The notes below the pieces were generated by a model. That model was not told the DNA's origin, made no database searches, and was given only the letters and a program-made list of their open reading frames with translations. From an uncultured Selenomonadales bacterium (GTDB lineage Bacteria > Bacillota > Negativicutes > Selenomonadales > Selenomonadaceae), in the NCBI GenBank assembly GCA_900315155.1, contig OMYB01000003.1:62001-126000 (forward strand): DNA of 64,000 nt, in the 5' to 3' direction. Positions within the stretch are counted from its first letter, which is position 1, and each line of letters starts with the position of its first letter. Positions 16,113 through 25,365 of the stretch are shown one piece after another. Position numbers and translations under genes: made by a program.

Positions 16113-18533
16113 TCAGCGGACAATCTTGATATCAACCGGTCCCATGAGCCCCGACGGACGCACGCGCTTCGTGAAGCGGCGGCTGGTCGAGCTCGTGACG
16201 CGGACCGTGATGCGTGCGCGGCGGGATGTATCGTTGAGCGCGGCGGTGATGTCGACCTGGTACGGTGCCCAGAGGCTTACGCCCTGGGATTTCCCGTCGA
16301 TACATACCTCCGCCAGTTCCCCGACGCCTCCGAGTTCTACGAAGACGTGCTCGCCTTTTACGCGGGCTGGCAACTCGATGTCGTGTTCGTAGTCCATCGT
16401 ACCCCAGTAGTCATGGAGTTCGGATTCGCGCGTCCAGTCGTCAAGGGTGTCAATCGGTTTCCAATCGCCGTCAGGCTTTCGCCGCCGCCATCCCTCGCGG
16501 AGTGGCAGGATCGTGACCTGTTCACGTTTCACTGGGCTTGGAGCCTGTGGTTTCGCCTCCGGGTCGACCGCTACGATGACCGATTCACATGGCATCAAGG
16601 AGAGAGCCACGGTGAGCGGTTCGCCCTGCGGGCTGACTACCTCGGCCTGCGCCGTACGTCCTGTCCACGCATCCCAGATTTCGGCCGTGCCGCAGCCCTT
16701 CAGGACTGCCCGTCCACGGTAGGGTTGCTGTCCCTCATTCGTAAAGAGGTAGAAGCTCTTGCCGCCCTTCTGCAGATGCGTGAACCGGATACCCGCACAC
16801 CCGGGGATCAGCCGTGCCTCGGCTACCTGAAGCCGGTCGAGCTCCGTGAGGATGTCATCCTCCATCGTGAGCACGGTTCCGCCCTGACGGCGGAACGACT
16901 CGATGCGTGCGGCTGTCTTGTGGTCGAGCGCATCCGGATCCTCGATGAGCAGGACCGTGTATGCCTGCCGGGCGATACAGATGACGCCGTTCTCGATGCG
17001 CACATCTTTTGTACTCAGGAGCTGGTCTTCGAGGTAGTTGAACTCAATCTGATGCTCGTAAAGCTGCCTCGTGATTTTCCAGGGGAGGTGATCCTCCTCA
17101 CAGAGCACGGCGACCTTCGTCGTGTTGCGGCTGTCGGTATTGAGCCAGGACAGGCGTTTTGCATAGTCCGCGAAGTACCGGTAGTACGGCCACCAGGCGT
17201 TGTTCGGTCCGACATCGGGCGGGCGCTCGTTGTAGCGGGGCTCTCCGTCCACCGAGTAGAGGAAGGCGTGCGGGACAAGCAGGTTCGTGCCGCGCACGAA
17301 GAGCCAGTCCATGTACCATTTCATCTCACCCGCCGTGAAATCCCACGGATGGCCGACGGGGCCGCAGCAGCCGAGGCACTCGTTGAGGTTGCGCCGCGCA
17401 CCGCTGTGCCTTGCGCCATCCGATGCACATTTCGCGAGTGTGCTGTCCTTTCCCGTGACGGAGAGGTCTTTCTCCGGCGCTACCCAGCGCCAGACGACAT
17501 CCTGCCCCGGAATCTGGAAATGCCGCAGGCATCCGATGTCCTCCGAGGAGGCGGGGTGACCTGTGAGGGCGATGTGGTGCATCTCGCACCAGTGTGAAAG
17601 CTGGTCGTAGTAGCTCTTGCCGAGCTGCTCATTGATACAGCGGCGATAGCGGCGCCGCAGCGTCTCGGTCTGTTCTCCCACATCGAGCCATAGGGCAAGG
17701 AGATCTTTGACCTCATTGCCTGCCTGCTCGTAGATGGGAAGGAAATCTTTCGACCATGGGCGGAGCTTCTTTTCATCGACGCAGCGTCCCATGATGCTCG
17801 GCTCATCGGTAAAGAATGCGATGACCGTCGTGCCGAAATACTCACGGAGCGCGTTGTAATAGGCATCGTATGTCACGCGGAGGAATTTCTGCATGGCTTC
17901 CGGATTCAAGAGGTCCGCTGCCTTTGGGGCTGCTGGCTCACCATCATCTTCGCCGAAATGGACGCCGCGGATCGTACCATGTGAGTATGTCGCGATGATC
18001 GCATAGCCTTCATACCCATCGGGGACGTTCTTTTCTTGCTCAACGCGGATGGCCGTATCGAGATGGATGTATCCGTCTTTCTCTTTGACAGCAAGCGCTG
18101 CCAGCAGTTCCTCTCCTTCCTGGAGGTGGAACTGCTTGACTTCCTCGAACGGTTCGAGCCGGATGGCCCTTGCCGCGTACTCCGGGTTGCCCTTGACCAC
18201 GAGGCCGTGGGCGGAGCCCGATGGGTACATCGCCTCATCGTAGAGCATGACTTTCATGTCGAGGCGATGGGCTTCCTCGACCGCCTCGCGGATAAGGCCG
18301 AGGTACTGGTCACTGAGATATTCGATATCATCTGCCAGGCCGAGCCGCGGATGAAGCACGATGCCGTCGAGGCCATGTGCCTTGAAATCGCGCAGCTGGC
18401 GTTTCATCTCCTCCGCCTCGAGTTCGCCATTCAGAAACCAGAACGGCATTTCCGTGAACTCGGCGGGCGGCTTGATGAAGGTCTCGCGCAGGGTATCCAT
18501 CGCCTGCGGCGAGGTTGGATCGGTTCTTGTCAT
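16113..18533 (-). CDS. Glycoside hydrolase, GH106-like (putative alpha-L-rhamnosidase)
   Basis: This 806-residue protein has no signal peptide and should be cytoplasmic. It begins FIKPPAEFTEMPFWFLNGEL, followed by LRDFKAHGLDGIVLHPRLGL and LDMKVMLYDEAMYPSGSAHG. This barrel start resembles GH106 and related hydrolases. Candidate acidic residues occur in IAFFTDEPSIMGRCVD and in LTGHPASSEDIG. A C-terminal beta-sandwich (HVFVELGGVGELAEVCIDGK) is typical of these enzymes. In this locus, release of terminal rhamnose from oligosaccharides is the natural role. The family assignment is by eye; other clan-related families cannot be excluded. GGAGAGAGG lies before the ATG. Confidence 0.62.
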   Translation of the reverse strand: MTRTDPTSPQAMDTLRETFIKPPAEFTEMPFWFLNGELEAEEMKRQLRDFKAHGLDGIVLHPRLGLADDIEYLSDQYLGLIREAVEEAHRLDMKVMLYDEAMYPSGSAHGLVVKGNPEYAARAIRLEPFEEVKQFHLQEGEELLAALAVKEKDGYIHLDTAIRVEQEKNVPDGYEGYAIIATYSHGTIRGVHFGEDDGEPAAPKAADLLNPEAMQKFLRVTYDAYYNALREYFGTTVIAFFTDEPSIMGRCVDEKKLRPWSKDFLPIYEQAGNEVKDLLALWLDVGEQTETLRRRYRRCINEQLGKSYYDQLSHWCEMHHIALTGHPASSEDIGCLRHFQIPGQDVVWRWVAPEKDLSVTGKDSTLAKCASDGARHSGARRNLNECLGCCGPVGHPWDFTAGEMKWYMDWLFVRGTNLLVPHAFLYSVDGEPRYNERPPDVGPNNAWWPYYRYFADYAKRLSWLNTDSRNTTKVAVLCEEDHLPWKITRQLYEHQIEFNYLEDQLLSTKDVRIENGVICIARQAYTVLLIEDPDALDHKTAARIESFRRQGGTVLTMEDDILTELDRLQVAEARLIPGCAGIRFTHLQKGGKSFYLFTNEGQQPYRGRAVLKGCGTAEIWDAWTGRTAQAEVVSPQGEPLTVALSLMPCESVIVAVDPEAKPQAPSPVKREQVTILPLREGWRRRKPDGDWKPIDTLDDWTRESELHDYWGTMDYEHDIELPARVKGEHVFVELGGVGELAEVCIDGKSQGVSLWAPYQVDITAALNDTSRRARITVRVTSSTSRRFTKRVRPSGLMGPVDIKIVR

Positions 18534-18558
18534 TTTCCTCTCTCCTTCGAGGATTTCC

Positions 18559-20706
18559 TCACTGCTCGATGAGCCAGCGGCGAAGTTTCAGCGTCTCGGT
18601 ACCAGCCATGAGTACGATGCCGATGCCATGCGGATCGTTCAGCACCCAGGTGAGCTCGTCGCGGTAGTAGGTGCTGCGGAACGAATACCCGGAGCCCTGG
18701 CAGATGCCGTAGACGTTGCCATGGCCATCGACGGCTTTCGTCGTGAGTCCCATCCAGCCTGTCTCGACGGCATCGATGTATTTTTCCGAATCCGGCAGCC
18801 AGCCATTGCGGACGCCGCGCGCGAAGGCGCTGACGAACATGGCCGTGCAGCTCGCCTCCTGATAGGATGTCGGATCCGTGAGGACCTGATGCCACATGCC
18901 GTCCTCATCCTGCAGCCGGAGATAGCCCTCGCAGAGCGTCTGGAAGAAGTTCAGCAGAGCATCGCGTTTCTCGTGGCCCCAGTCCATGACCTGCAGGAGC
19001 TCCGACAGGGAAAACAGCACCCATCCATTGCCGCGCCCCCAGGGAATGTGGTTGGAGAGGCCGCGATCCGTGAGGTACACGTGGCTCATGATCTGCTTGT
19101 CCGGCATGTAAAGGTATTTTTTGAACATCTCGAACTGGTGCGCCGCATCGTCGATGTATTTCCGGTCTCCCGTACGCTGATAATAGCGGCAGAGGAACGG
19201 CACGCTCATGTAGAGGTCATCCGCCCACATCGTTCCGTTCATCTCGGCGAGGCCGGCCTTGCCGCGGCAAAGCGTGCCATCCTCGAGACGTGCCTGCTTA
19301 TGCTCGATATAATCTGCCGTATAGGCGGCGATTTTCTCGCAATCCTCGAGCGGCGTATCCTTGTCGAGCTCGAGCATCAGCGAGGCGAAGGAACCACAGT
19401 CATCCAAGCTGTCGATATTCGAGAGCTGGTTGTTGATGCCCGGGGCACCGAACTTTTTGCGATCCCAGAGAGAGTAGTCGTAAAACTTCGTTGCCGTCTC
19501 AACGTGCTTCAGCAGGTAATCGAGTACACCCGGCGCCTTGAGCTCCCGCAGCATCGAGAGGATGCCATAGAGCGTGACGCCCAGCGGGTAGTTCCATTTG
19601 CCGAAGAACGGCCGCTCGATGAAAGGCCGGACATAGGCATTCGGTACATCGAGGCGCCAGTATTCCTCGTTGTGGAGCTTCGTGATATCCGTGAGCTTCA
19701 GCGGGTCGAGAATCTGCGTTTCCTTCATGGTACCGAGATAAAGCCATGCGTCATCGTAATCCATGACGCCGGCGGGATTCATGAGGCGGATTTCGCGGCC
19801 ATTCTGCAGCAGCTTCAGGTCATAGCCCCAGGCTTTTTCGCTGGAAACGACCGTCACAAACAGATTCTGCCATCCGCCATTCACCGGGATTTCCGTGTCA
19901 ACCTCCCCGCCATCATGGGAAAGCTCCTGTTCCTCTGCGCCGAGGAAAATGCTCGCACGTCCCGTAACCTTTCCTTTCACCGTCAGCGTGCCCGGCAGGA
20001 GGAATGCCTGCGTCCAGCCCAGTGCTTTGCAGCCTTCCTGAAGGCCGTAGATCCTGCCGAGATTGCCCCGCGCCTTTTCCTCCTCGGTCCAGTGGATCTG
20101 TGGCAGCCAGTTGAGACTGCGCCACCAGATGCCATCCGTAAAATCCGGATCGACGAGACGGTCGCCGGGCTCAGAGTACGCCCAGCCCTCCCAGCCCTGC
20201 GTATCCGGCAGTGGCATGATGAAGTGGAACGGGAAATTCTTGAACCGGCCCGTACCGAAAACACCGCCAAAACCGAGCGTTGTCTTGCAGAACTCGATGA
20301 CAATGTCGTTCCAGCCGGCCTTTGCCTCGACGTTCATCTTGCGGAAGCGCCTCGGATCTCGCTCCTCCTCGTAATTCGAGTGGAAGATCATCTCGCCGTT
20401 GCACCAGACCGTCATCGGACCGATAGCTGAGGCGCTGAAGGTCACCGTTCCGGCTTCATCGCGCCAAAGACGTCCCCATGCATAGGAATACTGCATGAGC
20501 TCTGCATCTGGAAACCGCTCGCCAAGATCGAAAACATAGCGGTAATCGTCCTGCCGGCGGAACCCGCTCGTGAGGCTCACACGGAAGCTCGCCTGTCCGG
20601 GAGGATTCGCACCCATATAACGCATCGCGATCGTGCGGAGTTCTGCCGGGATCTGATGATGCATCGCGAGGTCCAGGCTCTGTTCTTTATCGAAATAAGC
20701 TGCCAA
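18559..20706 (-). CDS. Unsaturated rhamnogalacturonyl hydrolase, GH105, with extra N-terminal region
   Basis: GH105 enzymes remove the unsaturated galacturonate that PL4 lyases leave at the non-reducing end. The C-terminal half (about residues 340-715) is the alpha/alpha barrel. It contains MWADDLYMSVPFLCRYY with the catalytic aspartate, LSNHIPWGRGNGWVLFSLSE, DEDGMWHQVLTDPTSYQEAS and YGICQGSGYSF. The first ~330 residues are not part of a standard GH105 protein and read as beta-rich binding-like domains (AIGPMTVWCNGEMIFHS). There is no signal peptide, so it acts inside the cell. The frame starts at TTG (20706) with AAGGAAGGA upstream; I see no better ATG. It is 25 bases upstream of the GH106-like gene. 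Confidence 0.87.
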   Translation of the reverse strand: MAAYFDKEQSLDLAMHHQIPAELRTIAMRYMGANPPGQASFRVSLTSGFRRQDDYRYVFDLGERFPDAELMQYSYAWGRLWRDEAGTVTFSASAIGPMTVWCNGEMIFHSNYEEERDPRRFRKMNVEAKAGWNDIVIEFCKTTLGFGGVFGTGRFKNFPFHFIMPLPDTQGWEGWAYSEPGDRLVDPDFTDGIWWRSLNWLPQIHWTEEEKARGNLGRIYGLQEGCKALGWTQAFLLPGTLTVKGKVTGRASIFLGAEEQELSHDGGEVDTEIPVNGGWQNLFVTVVSSEKAWGYDLKLLQNGREIRLMNPAGVMDYDDAWLYLGTMKETQILDPLKLTDITKLHNEEYWRLDVPNAYVRPFIERPFFGKWNYPLGVTLYGILSMLRELKAPGVLDYLLKHVETATKFYDYSLWDRKKFGAPGINNQLSNIDSLDDCGSFASLMLELDKDTPLEDCEKIAAYTADYIEHKQARLEDGTLCRGKAGLAEMNGTMWADDLYMSVPFLCRYYQRTGDRKYIDDAAHQFEMFKKYLYMPDKQIMSHVYLTDRGLSNHIPWGRGNGWVLFSLSELLQVMDWGHEKRDALLNFFQTLCEGYLRLQDEDGMWHQVLTDPTSYQEASCTAMFVSAFARGVRNGWLPDSEKYIDAVETGWMGLTTKAVDGHGNVYGICQGSGYSFRSTYYRDELTWVLNDPHGIGIVLMAGTETLKLRRWLIEQ

Positions 20707-20721
20707 AGCGAATCCTTCCTT

Positions 20722-22053
20722 TCATCTCTGATCGTACGTGTCATTCTCTGCCGTATTGCCATGTGCCGCCGATACCTGAACATGATCCAGATGAAGGTCT
20801 TCGACGGCTGAGATCGTACCGAACTCACCCGTGTCGAGCTTCACATCGCGGAACACGATATGCTTCATCGGCTTCGGTTCTGCACCCTGCAGGTCGAACG
20901 CTCTCGATGAACCTTCATAATCCTCGTCATAGTCGGCTTTTACGTGGCTGACTTCGACATGCTCGATAGCCGTGAACTGCTGATTCTCCGGAACCGGAGC
21001 CGCCAGGCGGCGCCAATAGTCAGGAACTTCTCCCTCTTCTGGCAGGATAAAGCGGTTGTAGGCCGGATGCCAGTCGAGCAGCCAGGAGAACGGGAACAGC
21101 ACGTTATGCATGGTGAGATAGGCAACGTCTACACCGCGGATATAGCCGCCACGCAGTCGGGATGATTTGATGCGGAAGCCGCAGTCCGTCTCGCGGAACA
21201 CGCAATCATGGATGCGGATGTCCTCGATGCCGCCCGAAACCTCACTGCCGATTGTGATGCCCGCTCCCGAGCGGATCTGGCAGCCGCGGATCTCGACATC
21301 CCGGCAGGGACGGTTTACGCGGAGCCCATCCGCATCACGGCCGGATTTGATGACGATATCGTCGTCGTTGCAAGCCACCTCACAGTCCTCGATAAGGATG
21401 TGCTCGCAGGAATCGACGTCGATGCCGTCTGTACTCGGTCCCGCATTGTCGCGGATGTCCAGATTCGCCACGCGGACGTTCTGGCAATAGGTTAGCTGCA
21501 CCGTCCAGAAACCGGACCGGCGCGCCGTAAAGCTCGTGAGTTCCACATCATTGCTGTCCTGCACGAGCACGAGACGCGGACGCTGGATTTCATAGTCTGC
21601 TACCCAGCGAAGATTTTTCGCATCGTACCCGGCGCGTCGGCCGCCGTGACCATCCTCGCCCCAATACTCGTTCCACCACTTTTCACCGCGTCCATCGAGG
21701 GTGCCCTCTCCCTCTATCGTCACATCCTCGCAGCCGAGGATATTGATGAGCGCCGCCGGCCACGGCATCTCGAATCCTGCGATGCGCGTATCGATGAACG
21801 GATAATCGCCGATCGCCTCACTGCCGAGGAGCACCGCCCCTTTCTCGAGATGCAGCGCCGTATGGCTGGCGAGGAAGATGCTGCCGAGGAGATATATTCC
21901 TTTTGGCACCAGGATGATGCCATGCACCTCTGCCGCAGTATCGATGGCCTTTTGGAATGCCTTCGTATCCAGTGTCTTTCCGTCGGCTGCTGCACCGCAG
22001 TCCATGACCGATACGACTTCCTGTGCCGTCTTTGCCAATGTCTGATCAATCAT
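20722..22053 (-). CDS. Glycoside hydrolase family 28 (polygalacturonase/rhamnogalacturonan hydrolase type)
   Basis: This 443-residue right-handed beta-helix enzyme hydrolyses galacturonide linkages. GH28 active-site blocks are visible in order: STDGIDVDSC (family NTDGID), CNDDDIVIKSG (two aspartates), GAGITIGSEVSGG (in place of the GHG of classical endo-enzymes, as in many exo-acting bacterial members) and GFRIKS. An N-terminal VMDCGAAADGKTLDTKAFQ segment is typical. No signal peptide is seen, so it probably acts on imported oligosaccharides. The ATG at 22053 overlaps the end of the esterase gene by 8 bases, implying translational coupling. Confidence 0.88.
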   Translation of the reverse strand: MIDQTLAKTAQEVVSVMDCGAAADGKTLDTKAFQKAIDTAAEVHGIILVPKGIYLLGSIFLASHTALHLEKGAVLLGSEAIGDYPFIDTRIAGFEMPWPAALINILGCEDVTIEGEGTLDGRGEKWWNEYWGEDGHGGRRAGYDAKNLRWVADYEIQRPRLVLVQDSNDVELTSFTARRSGFWTVQLTYCQNVRVANLDIRDNAGPSTDGIDVDSCEHILIEDCEVACNDDDIVIKSGRDADGLRVNRPCRDVEIRGCQIRSGAGITIGSEVSGGIEDIRIHDCVFRETDCGFRIKSSRLRGGYIRGVDVAYLTMHNVLFPFSWLLDWHPAYNRFILPEEGEVPDYWRRLAAPVPENQQFTAIEHVEVSHVKADYDEDYEGSSRAFDLQGAEPKPMKHIVFRDVKLDTGEFGTISAVEDLHLDHVQVSAAHGNTAENDTYDQR

Positions 22054-23437
22054 CCCCGTCGGCTCCTTCCTCTGTATCCAGGATTGCATCCGCGAGGTCC
22101 AGCGTCGTCTTCCTCAGTTCTTCGAGGAAAAGCTGCGCGATACGGTCTGCGCCGCTCTCGATGAAATGCGTATCATCCTTGTGTCCATCCAGGTAGTCCG
22201 GATACTCGCCCAGTTCTACGTTCATGAAAAGCTTCTTCGACTCGTCCGGCCCGAGCTCCATATAGAGCTGGCGCGTGGCGGCATTCATATCGATGCACGG
22301 GACGGAAAGCTCCTTCGCAAGGTCCTTCATGGCCTGCACATACGGCTCATGCGTCTTCTTCAGATTGCCAGCCTCATCGAAATGCCTGCGCTCCACCGGT
22401 GTCACGAGAACCGGGAATGCGTAATGCGCCCGTGCGCCCTCGATGTACTGACGCAGATAGCCTTGAAACTCCTCCACGGGATGCTCGTAATGCAGTTTCT
22501 CATCGTTATGGGCAAACTGGATGAGGAGGTAATCCTCCGGCTCGATCTGATGCAGGATTTCCGCCAGGCGCCGCTCCTCGATGAAGCTCTTGCTGCTCTT
22601 ACCGCAGACGGCCATGTTCCGGATCTCGATATGGCGGCTGTCGAAATATTTTCCGATCTGCTGACCCCAGCCGCTCATCGGCTCCTCATCGCCGCCGTAA
22701 TCCGCCATCGTGGAATCGCCGGCCAGCCAGACACGGTGGAGGCGGAACCGCGTGAGGTAATGTTTCAGCGGGAGCTCCGATTTCTCCAGTTCGCCGATGA
22801 GCAGCTCCGCCATCTTATCGGCTCCGGCTTCCTGGAAATGGGTATTGTCCGCGCCGCCATTCGGGTAATTCACGCTCACATCCGGACCGAACTGCAGGAA
22901 CCAGCGCTGCGTGCCCGATGCACCGAAACTGTCGAACAGCCGCCCGCTGACAGCAGAGAGATCGAGGAGCGCGACATGCTCGGCCTCCGCGACGGCTTTC
23001 ATCGCCTCGACATAGGGGCCATGGTCATAGATGAGACGGCCATCCGCACCGAAGTTCCTTCGCTGCATCGGCGTCACGAGAACGGGAATGGCCTCGTGAC
23101 GGCGCGCCGTCTCAATATACTGGCGGAGGAACTTGCCGAAGTCATGCTTTGGCTCAACATAGCGCTGCGGTTTTGCGATGGTCGCATCGTTATGCCCGAA
23201 CTGGATCAAGAGATAATCTCCTTGGGCAATCTCGCGCTCGATGCGGGCGAGCCTGCCCTCCTCGATGAACGTCCGTGAGCTGCGGCCGCACATCGCATAG
23301 TTGCGGACGACGACCTGATGCCGGTCGAAGAACTTCGGCAGCATCTGGCCCCAGCCCGCCATCGGGTGCTGACGGCATCCATAATCGGCCACGGTAGAAT
23401 CACCTGCGAGGAAAATATGTATGGGAGTGTTTTTCAT
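22046..23437 (-). CDS. Tandem SGNH-hydrolase, putative rhamnogalacturonan acetylesterase (CE12-like)
   Basis: The 463-residue protein is two SGNH domains in a row, each like rhamnogalacturonan acetylesterases that deacetylate galacturonate residues. Domain 1 (about 1-225) has FLAGDSTVADYG, YAMCGRSS, IQFGHND and DNTHF. Domain 2 (about 233-445) repeats the pattern with WLAGDSTMADYG, MAVCGKSS, IQFAHND and DDTHF. In domain 2 the conserved block III glycine is alanine (FAHND instead of FGHND). No signal peptide is seen, so deacetylation would occur after import. It heads the hydrolase block, 145 bases after the chemoreceptor gene, with GAGG before the ATG. Confidence 0.85.
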   Translation of the reverse strand: MKNTPIHIFLAGDSTVADYGCRQHPMAGWGQMLPKFFDRHQVVVRNYAMCGRSSRTFIEEGRLARIEREIAQGDYLLIQFGHNDATIAKPQRYVEPKHDFGKFLRQYIETARRHEAIPVLVTPMQRRNFGADGRLIYDHGPYVEAMKAVAEAEHVALLDLSAVSGRLFDSFGASGTQRWFLQFGPDVSVNYPNGGADNTHFQEAGADKMAELLIGELEKSELPLKHYLTRFRLHRVWLAGDSTMADYGGDEEPMSGWGQQIGKYFDSRHIEIRNMAVCGKSSKSFIEERRLAEILHQIEPEDYLLIQFAHNDEKLHYEHPVEEFQGYLRQYIEGARAHYAFPVLVTPVERRHFDEAGNLKKTHEPYVQAMKDLAKELSVPCIDMNAATRQLYMELGPDESKKLFMNVELGEYPDYLDGHKDDTHFIESGADRIAQLFLEELRKTTLDLADAILDTEEGADGDD

Positions 23438-23582
23438 AGGATTTGCCTCGATTTCTATAATGTAGGGGGTGATAGGGAAAAGAAAAGGAATGGGATGATT
23501 CGGGGAATGATGATCTTGGTTAACGTACTGTAGCCGATTATGGCTGCCGCCAGCATGTTATCGGGCTGTCATAATCACGAAA

Positions 23583-25325
23583 TCAATAACGGAATGCCTT
23601 CACTGCCTCGTTGAGCTCACCAGCGAGTTTGGTCAGGCTCTCGCTGGCCGCTGCGACCTCCTCGGCTGCAGCGGACTGTTCCTCGGCTGCGGCTGAGACG
23701 GACTGCATCTCATCCGCTACGCGGGTGCTGTGTTCCTTGACGCGCCGACCTTCTGCCGTAGCATCTGCCATGTTGCCGGATCCACCGGCGACCGCATCTG
23801 CGATTTCTCCGGCCTGGCTGGCCGTAGCGACAACGAGCTGCTCGATGCTGCCGAAGATATCCTGCAGGCGGCGCATCTGCTCCGCCCCGGCCTCGACCTG
23901 CGTCTGGCCGCCCTGCATCGCCTGCACGGCATCCTGCGTATCGGACTGGATGGTTTGGATCATCTCGGCAATCTGCTTTGCTGCCTCCTGCGACTGCTCC
24001 GCGAGCTTCCGCACATTCTCTGCGACGACGGCAAATCCCTTGCCCTGTTCACCGGCACGCGCTGCCTCAATGGCTGCATTGAGTGCCAGGAGATTCGTCT
24101 GCTCAGCGATCGTCGCAATCGTATCGACGATCTTGCCGATTTCATCGGAGCGGTCGCCGAGGATATTGACGAATTCGGCTGAGGACTGTACAGAGTCACG
24201 AACCTTTTCCATCTGACGGGTGGAAGCGCCAATCGCCTTGCTGCCGGACACAGCATTGTCTCTGGCGTGGCCAGAATTCTCGGCTGTGCGGTCGGTCTGC
24301 GTCCTCACGCTTTCCATCGCATCCGCAACTTTCTCCATCGAATGCAGACTGCTCTCCACCGCTTCCTGCTGTTCATCGACCAGCGAAGCGGCCTGGGAGA
24401 CCGACGAGGCAATCTGCGAGGAGGCCTGCGCGGACTGCATAGAGGTCTGCGTCAGCATGCTGGCCGAATTCGTGACTTTCTCACTGCTCTGCTTGATCTG
24501 GGCGAACAATGTGGCAAGTCGCTGACGCATATGCTCGAGCGCACGCTCCATTTCGCGGAATTCATCGCCGTGCTCTTGCGTAGAAAGTCCCTTATCGCGG
24601 AAATCACAATGGAGAAAGTCCTTGCAGACGGCAGTCATGCGGCGGAGCGGCATGCGGATTTCCCGCACGATCCACCAGGTGAACAGGCTCAGGAGAAGGA
24701 TACCGACGAGCGTCACGATGGTCATGTTGCGGACGGCCCGCCCGAGCTCGGCTTCATTGTTTTCCTGAACCTGCTCCATATCCGCGAGCGTGTCCTTTTC
24801 CAGTTCGCCGAGATCTTTCTTGATGGCTGTCGTCGCATCCTTGACGGGAGCGACGTAGTTTTCGAGGGATTCCTTGTCCTTGCCCTGCACCAGCAGGTCA
24901 TCGCTCTTCTTCATGGTATCGCGGAACTTTGCCCAGTCCTTTTCGCTCTGCGCGATACCGGCCTGGATGTCCGGCTTGTCCGGAGCTACGCTCTTGTAGT
25001 CTTCCCAGTTCTTCTCAAATTCCTTGATGTTGCCATCGTTGGCCGGAATCACGTTGCCCCGCTGCTTCTCATACGGCGTTTTCTCCGTCACGACATCGGG
25101 CCTGGCAACGGCTGAGTCGAGAAAAGCAATCTGCATCTTGCGAATAACGAGCTGTTCTCCAGCCAAAGCACGCTCCGCCTTGACACGCTGTTCATACGTC
25201 TGCATATTCTCCCGTGATGCCTGCAGAGATTGATAGCCGGTCACGCCGATGCAAATCATGATCAGCGCGGAAAGCACCACGTAGATGGCCAGCTTCCCAG
25301 CGATTTTCATGTTCGACAGATTCAT
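23583..25325 (-). CDS. Methyl-accepting chemotaxis protein inside the rhamnogalacturonan locus
   Basis: This 580-residue chemoreceptor has a first membrane helix near residues 12-33 and a helical periplasmic ligand-binding region to about residue 200 that looks like a four-helix bundle. A second membrane helix ([19 protein letters not shown]), a HAMP domain and a long cytoplasmic signalling coiled coil follow. The hairpin tip reads [20 protein letters not shown] and continues [15 protein letters not shown]. There is no C-terminal CheR-binding pentapeptide; it ends AVKAFRY. It lies 40 bases after the transporter and is probably co-transcribed with it, suggesting that it senses pectin-derived sugars. 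AGGAG lies before the ATG. Confidence 0.92.
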   Translation of the reverse strand: MNLSNMKIAGKLAIYVVLSALIMICIGVTGYQSLQASRENMQTYEQRVKAERALAGEQLVIRKMQIAFLDSAVARPDVVTEKTPYEKQRGNVIPANDGNIKEFEKNWEDYKSVAPDKPDIQAGIAQSEKDWAKFRDTMKKSDDLLVQGKDKESLENYVAPVKDATTAIKKDLGELEKDTLADMEQVQENNEAELGRAVRNMTIVTLVGILLLSLFTWWIVREIRMPLRRMTAVCKDFLHCDFRDKGLSTQEHGDEFREMERALEHMRQRLATLFAQIKQSSEKVTNSASMLTQTSMQSAQASSQIASSVSQAASLVDEQQEAVESSLHSMEKVADAMESVRTQTDRTAENSGHARDNAVSGSKAIGASTRQMEKVRDSVQSSAEFVNILGDRSDEIGKIVDTIATIAEQTNLLALNAAIEAARAGEQGKGFAVVAENVRKLAEQSQEAAKQIAEMIQTIQSDTQDAVQAMQGGQTQVEAGAEQMRRLQDIFGSIEQLVVATASQAGEIADAVAGGSGNMADATAEGRRVKEHSTRVADEMQSVSAAAEEQSAAAEEVAAASESLTKLAGELNEAVKAFRY

Positions 25326-25365
25326 CTCTTATCCGCTCCTTTGGATCGTTGCCTATGCGAAATGT

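Noticed and set aside
16113..18533. Assigning the hydrolase firmly to GH106
   Set aside because: The N-terminal barrel resembles GH106, but the length (806) is shorter than many members and I could not align all catalytic residues, so it is only called GH106-like.
18361..20430. 689-codon plus-strand frame
   Set aside because: Antisense to the GH105 gene, whose active-site motifs are clear.
23438..23582. Inverted repeat with GATTATG/CATAATC arms as a terminator of the chemoreceptor gene
   Set aside because: The stem is imperfect beyond 7 bp and no T run follows. The gap also lacks a convincing promoter, so I left it as an unremarkable operon gap.
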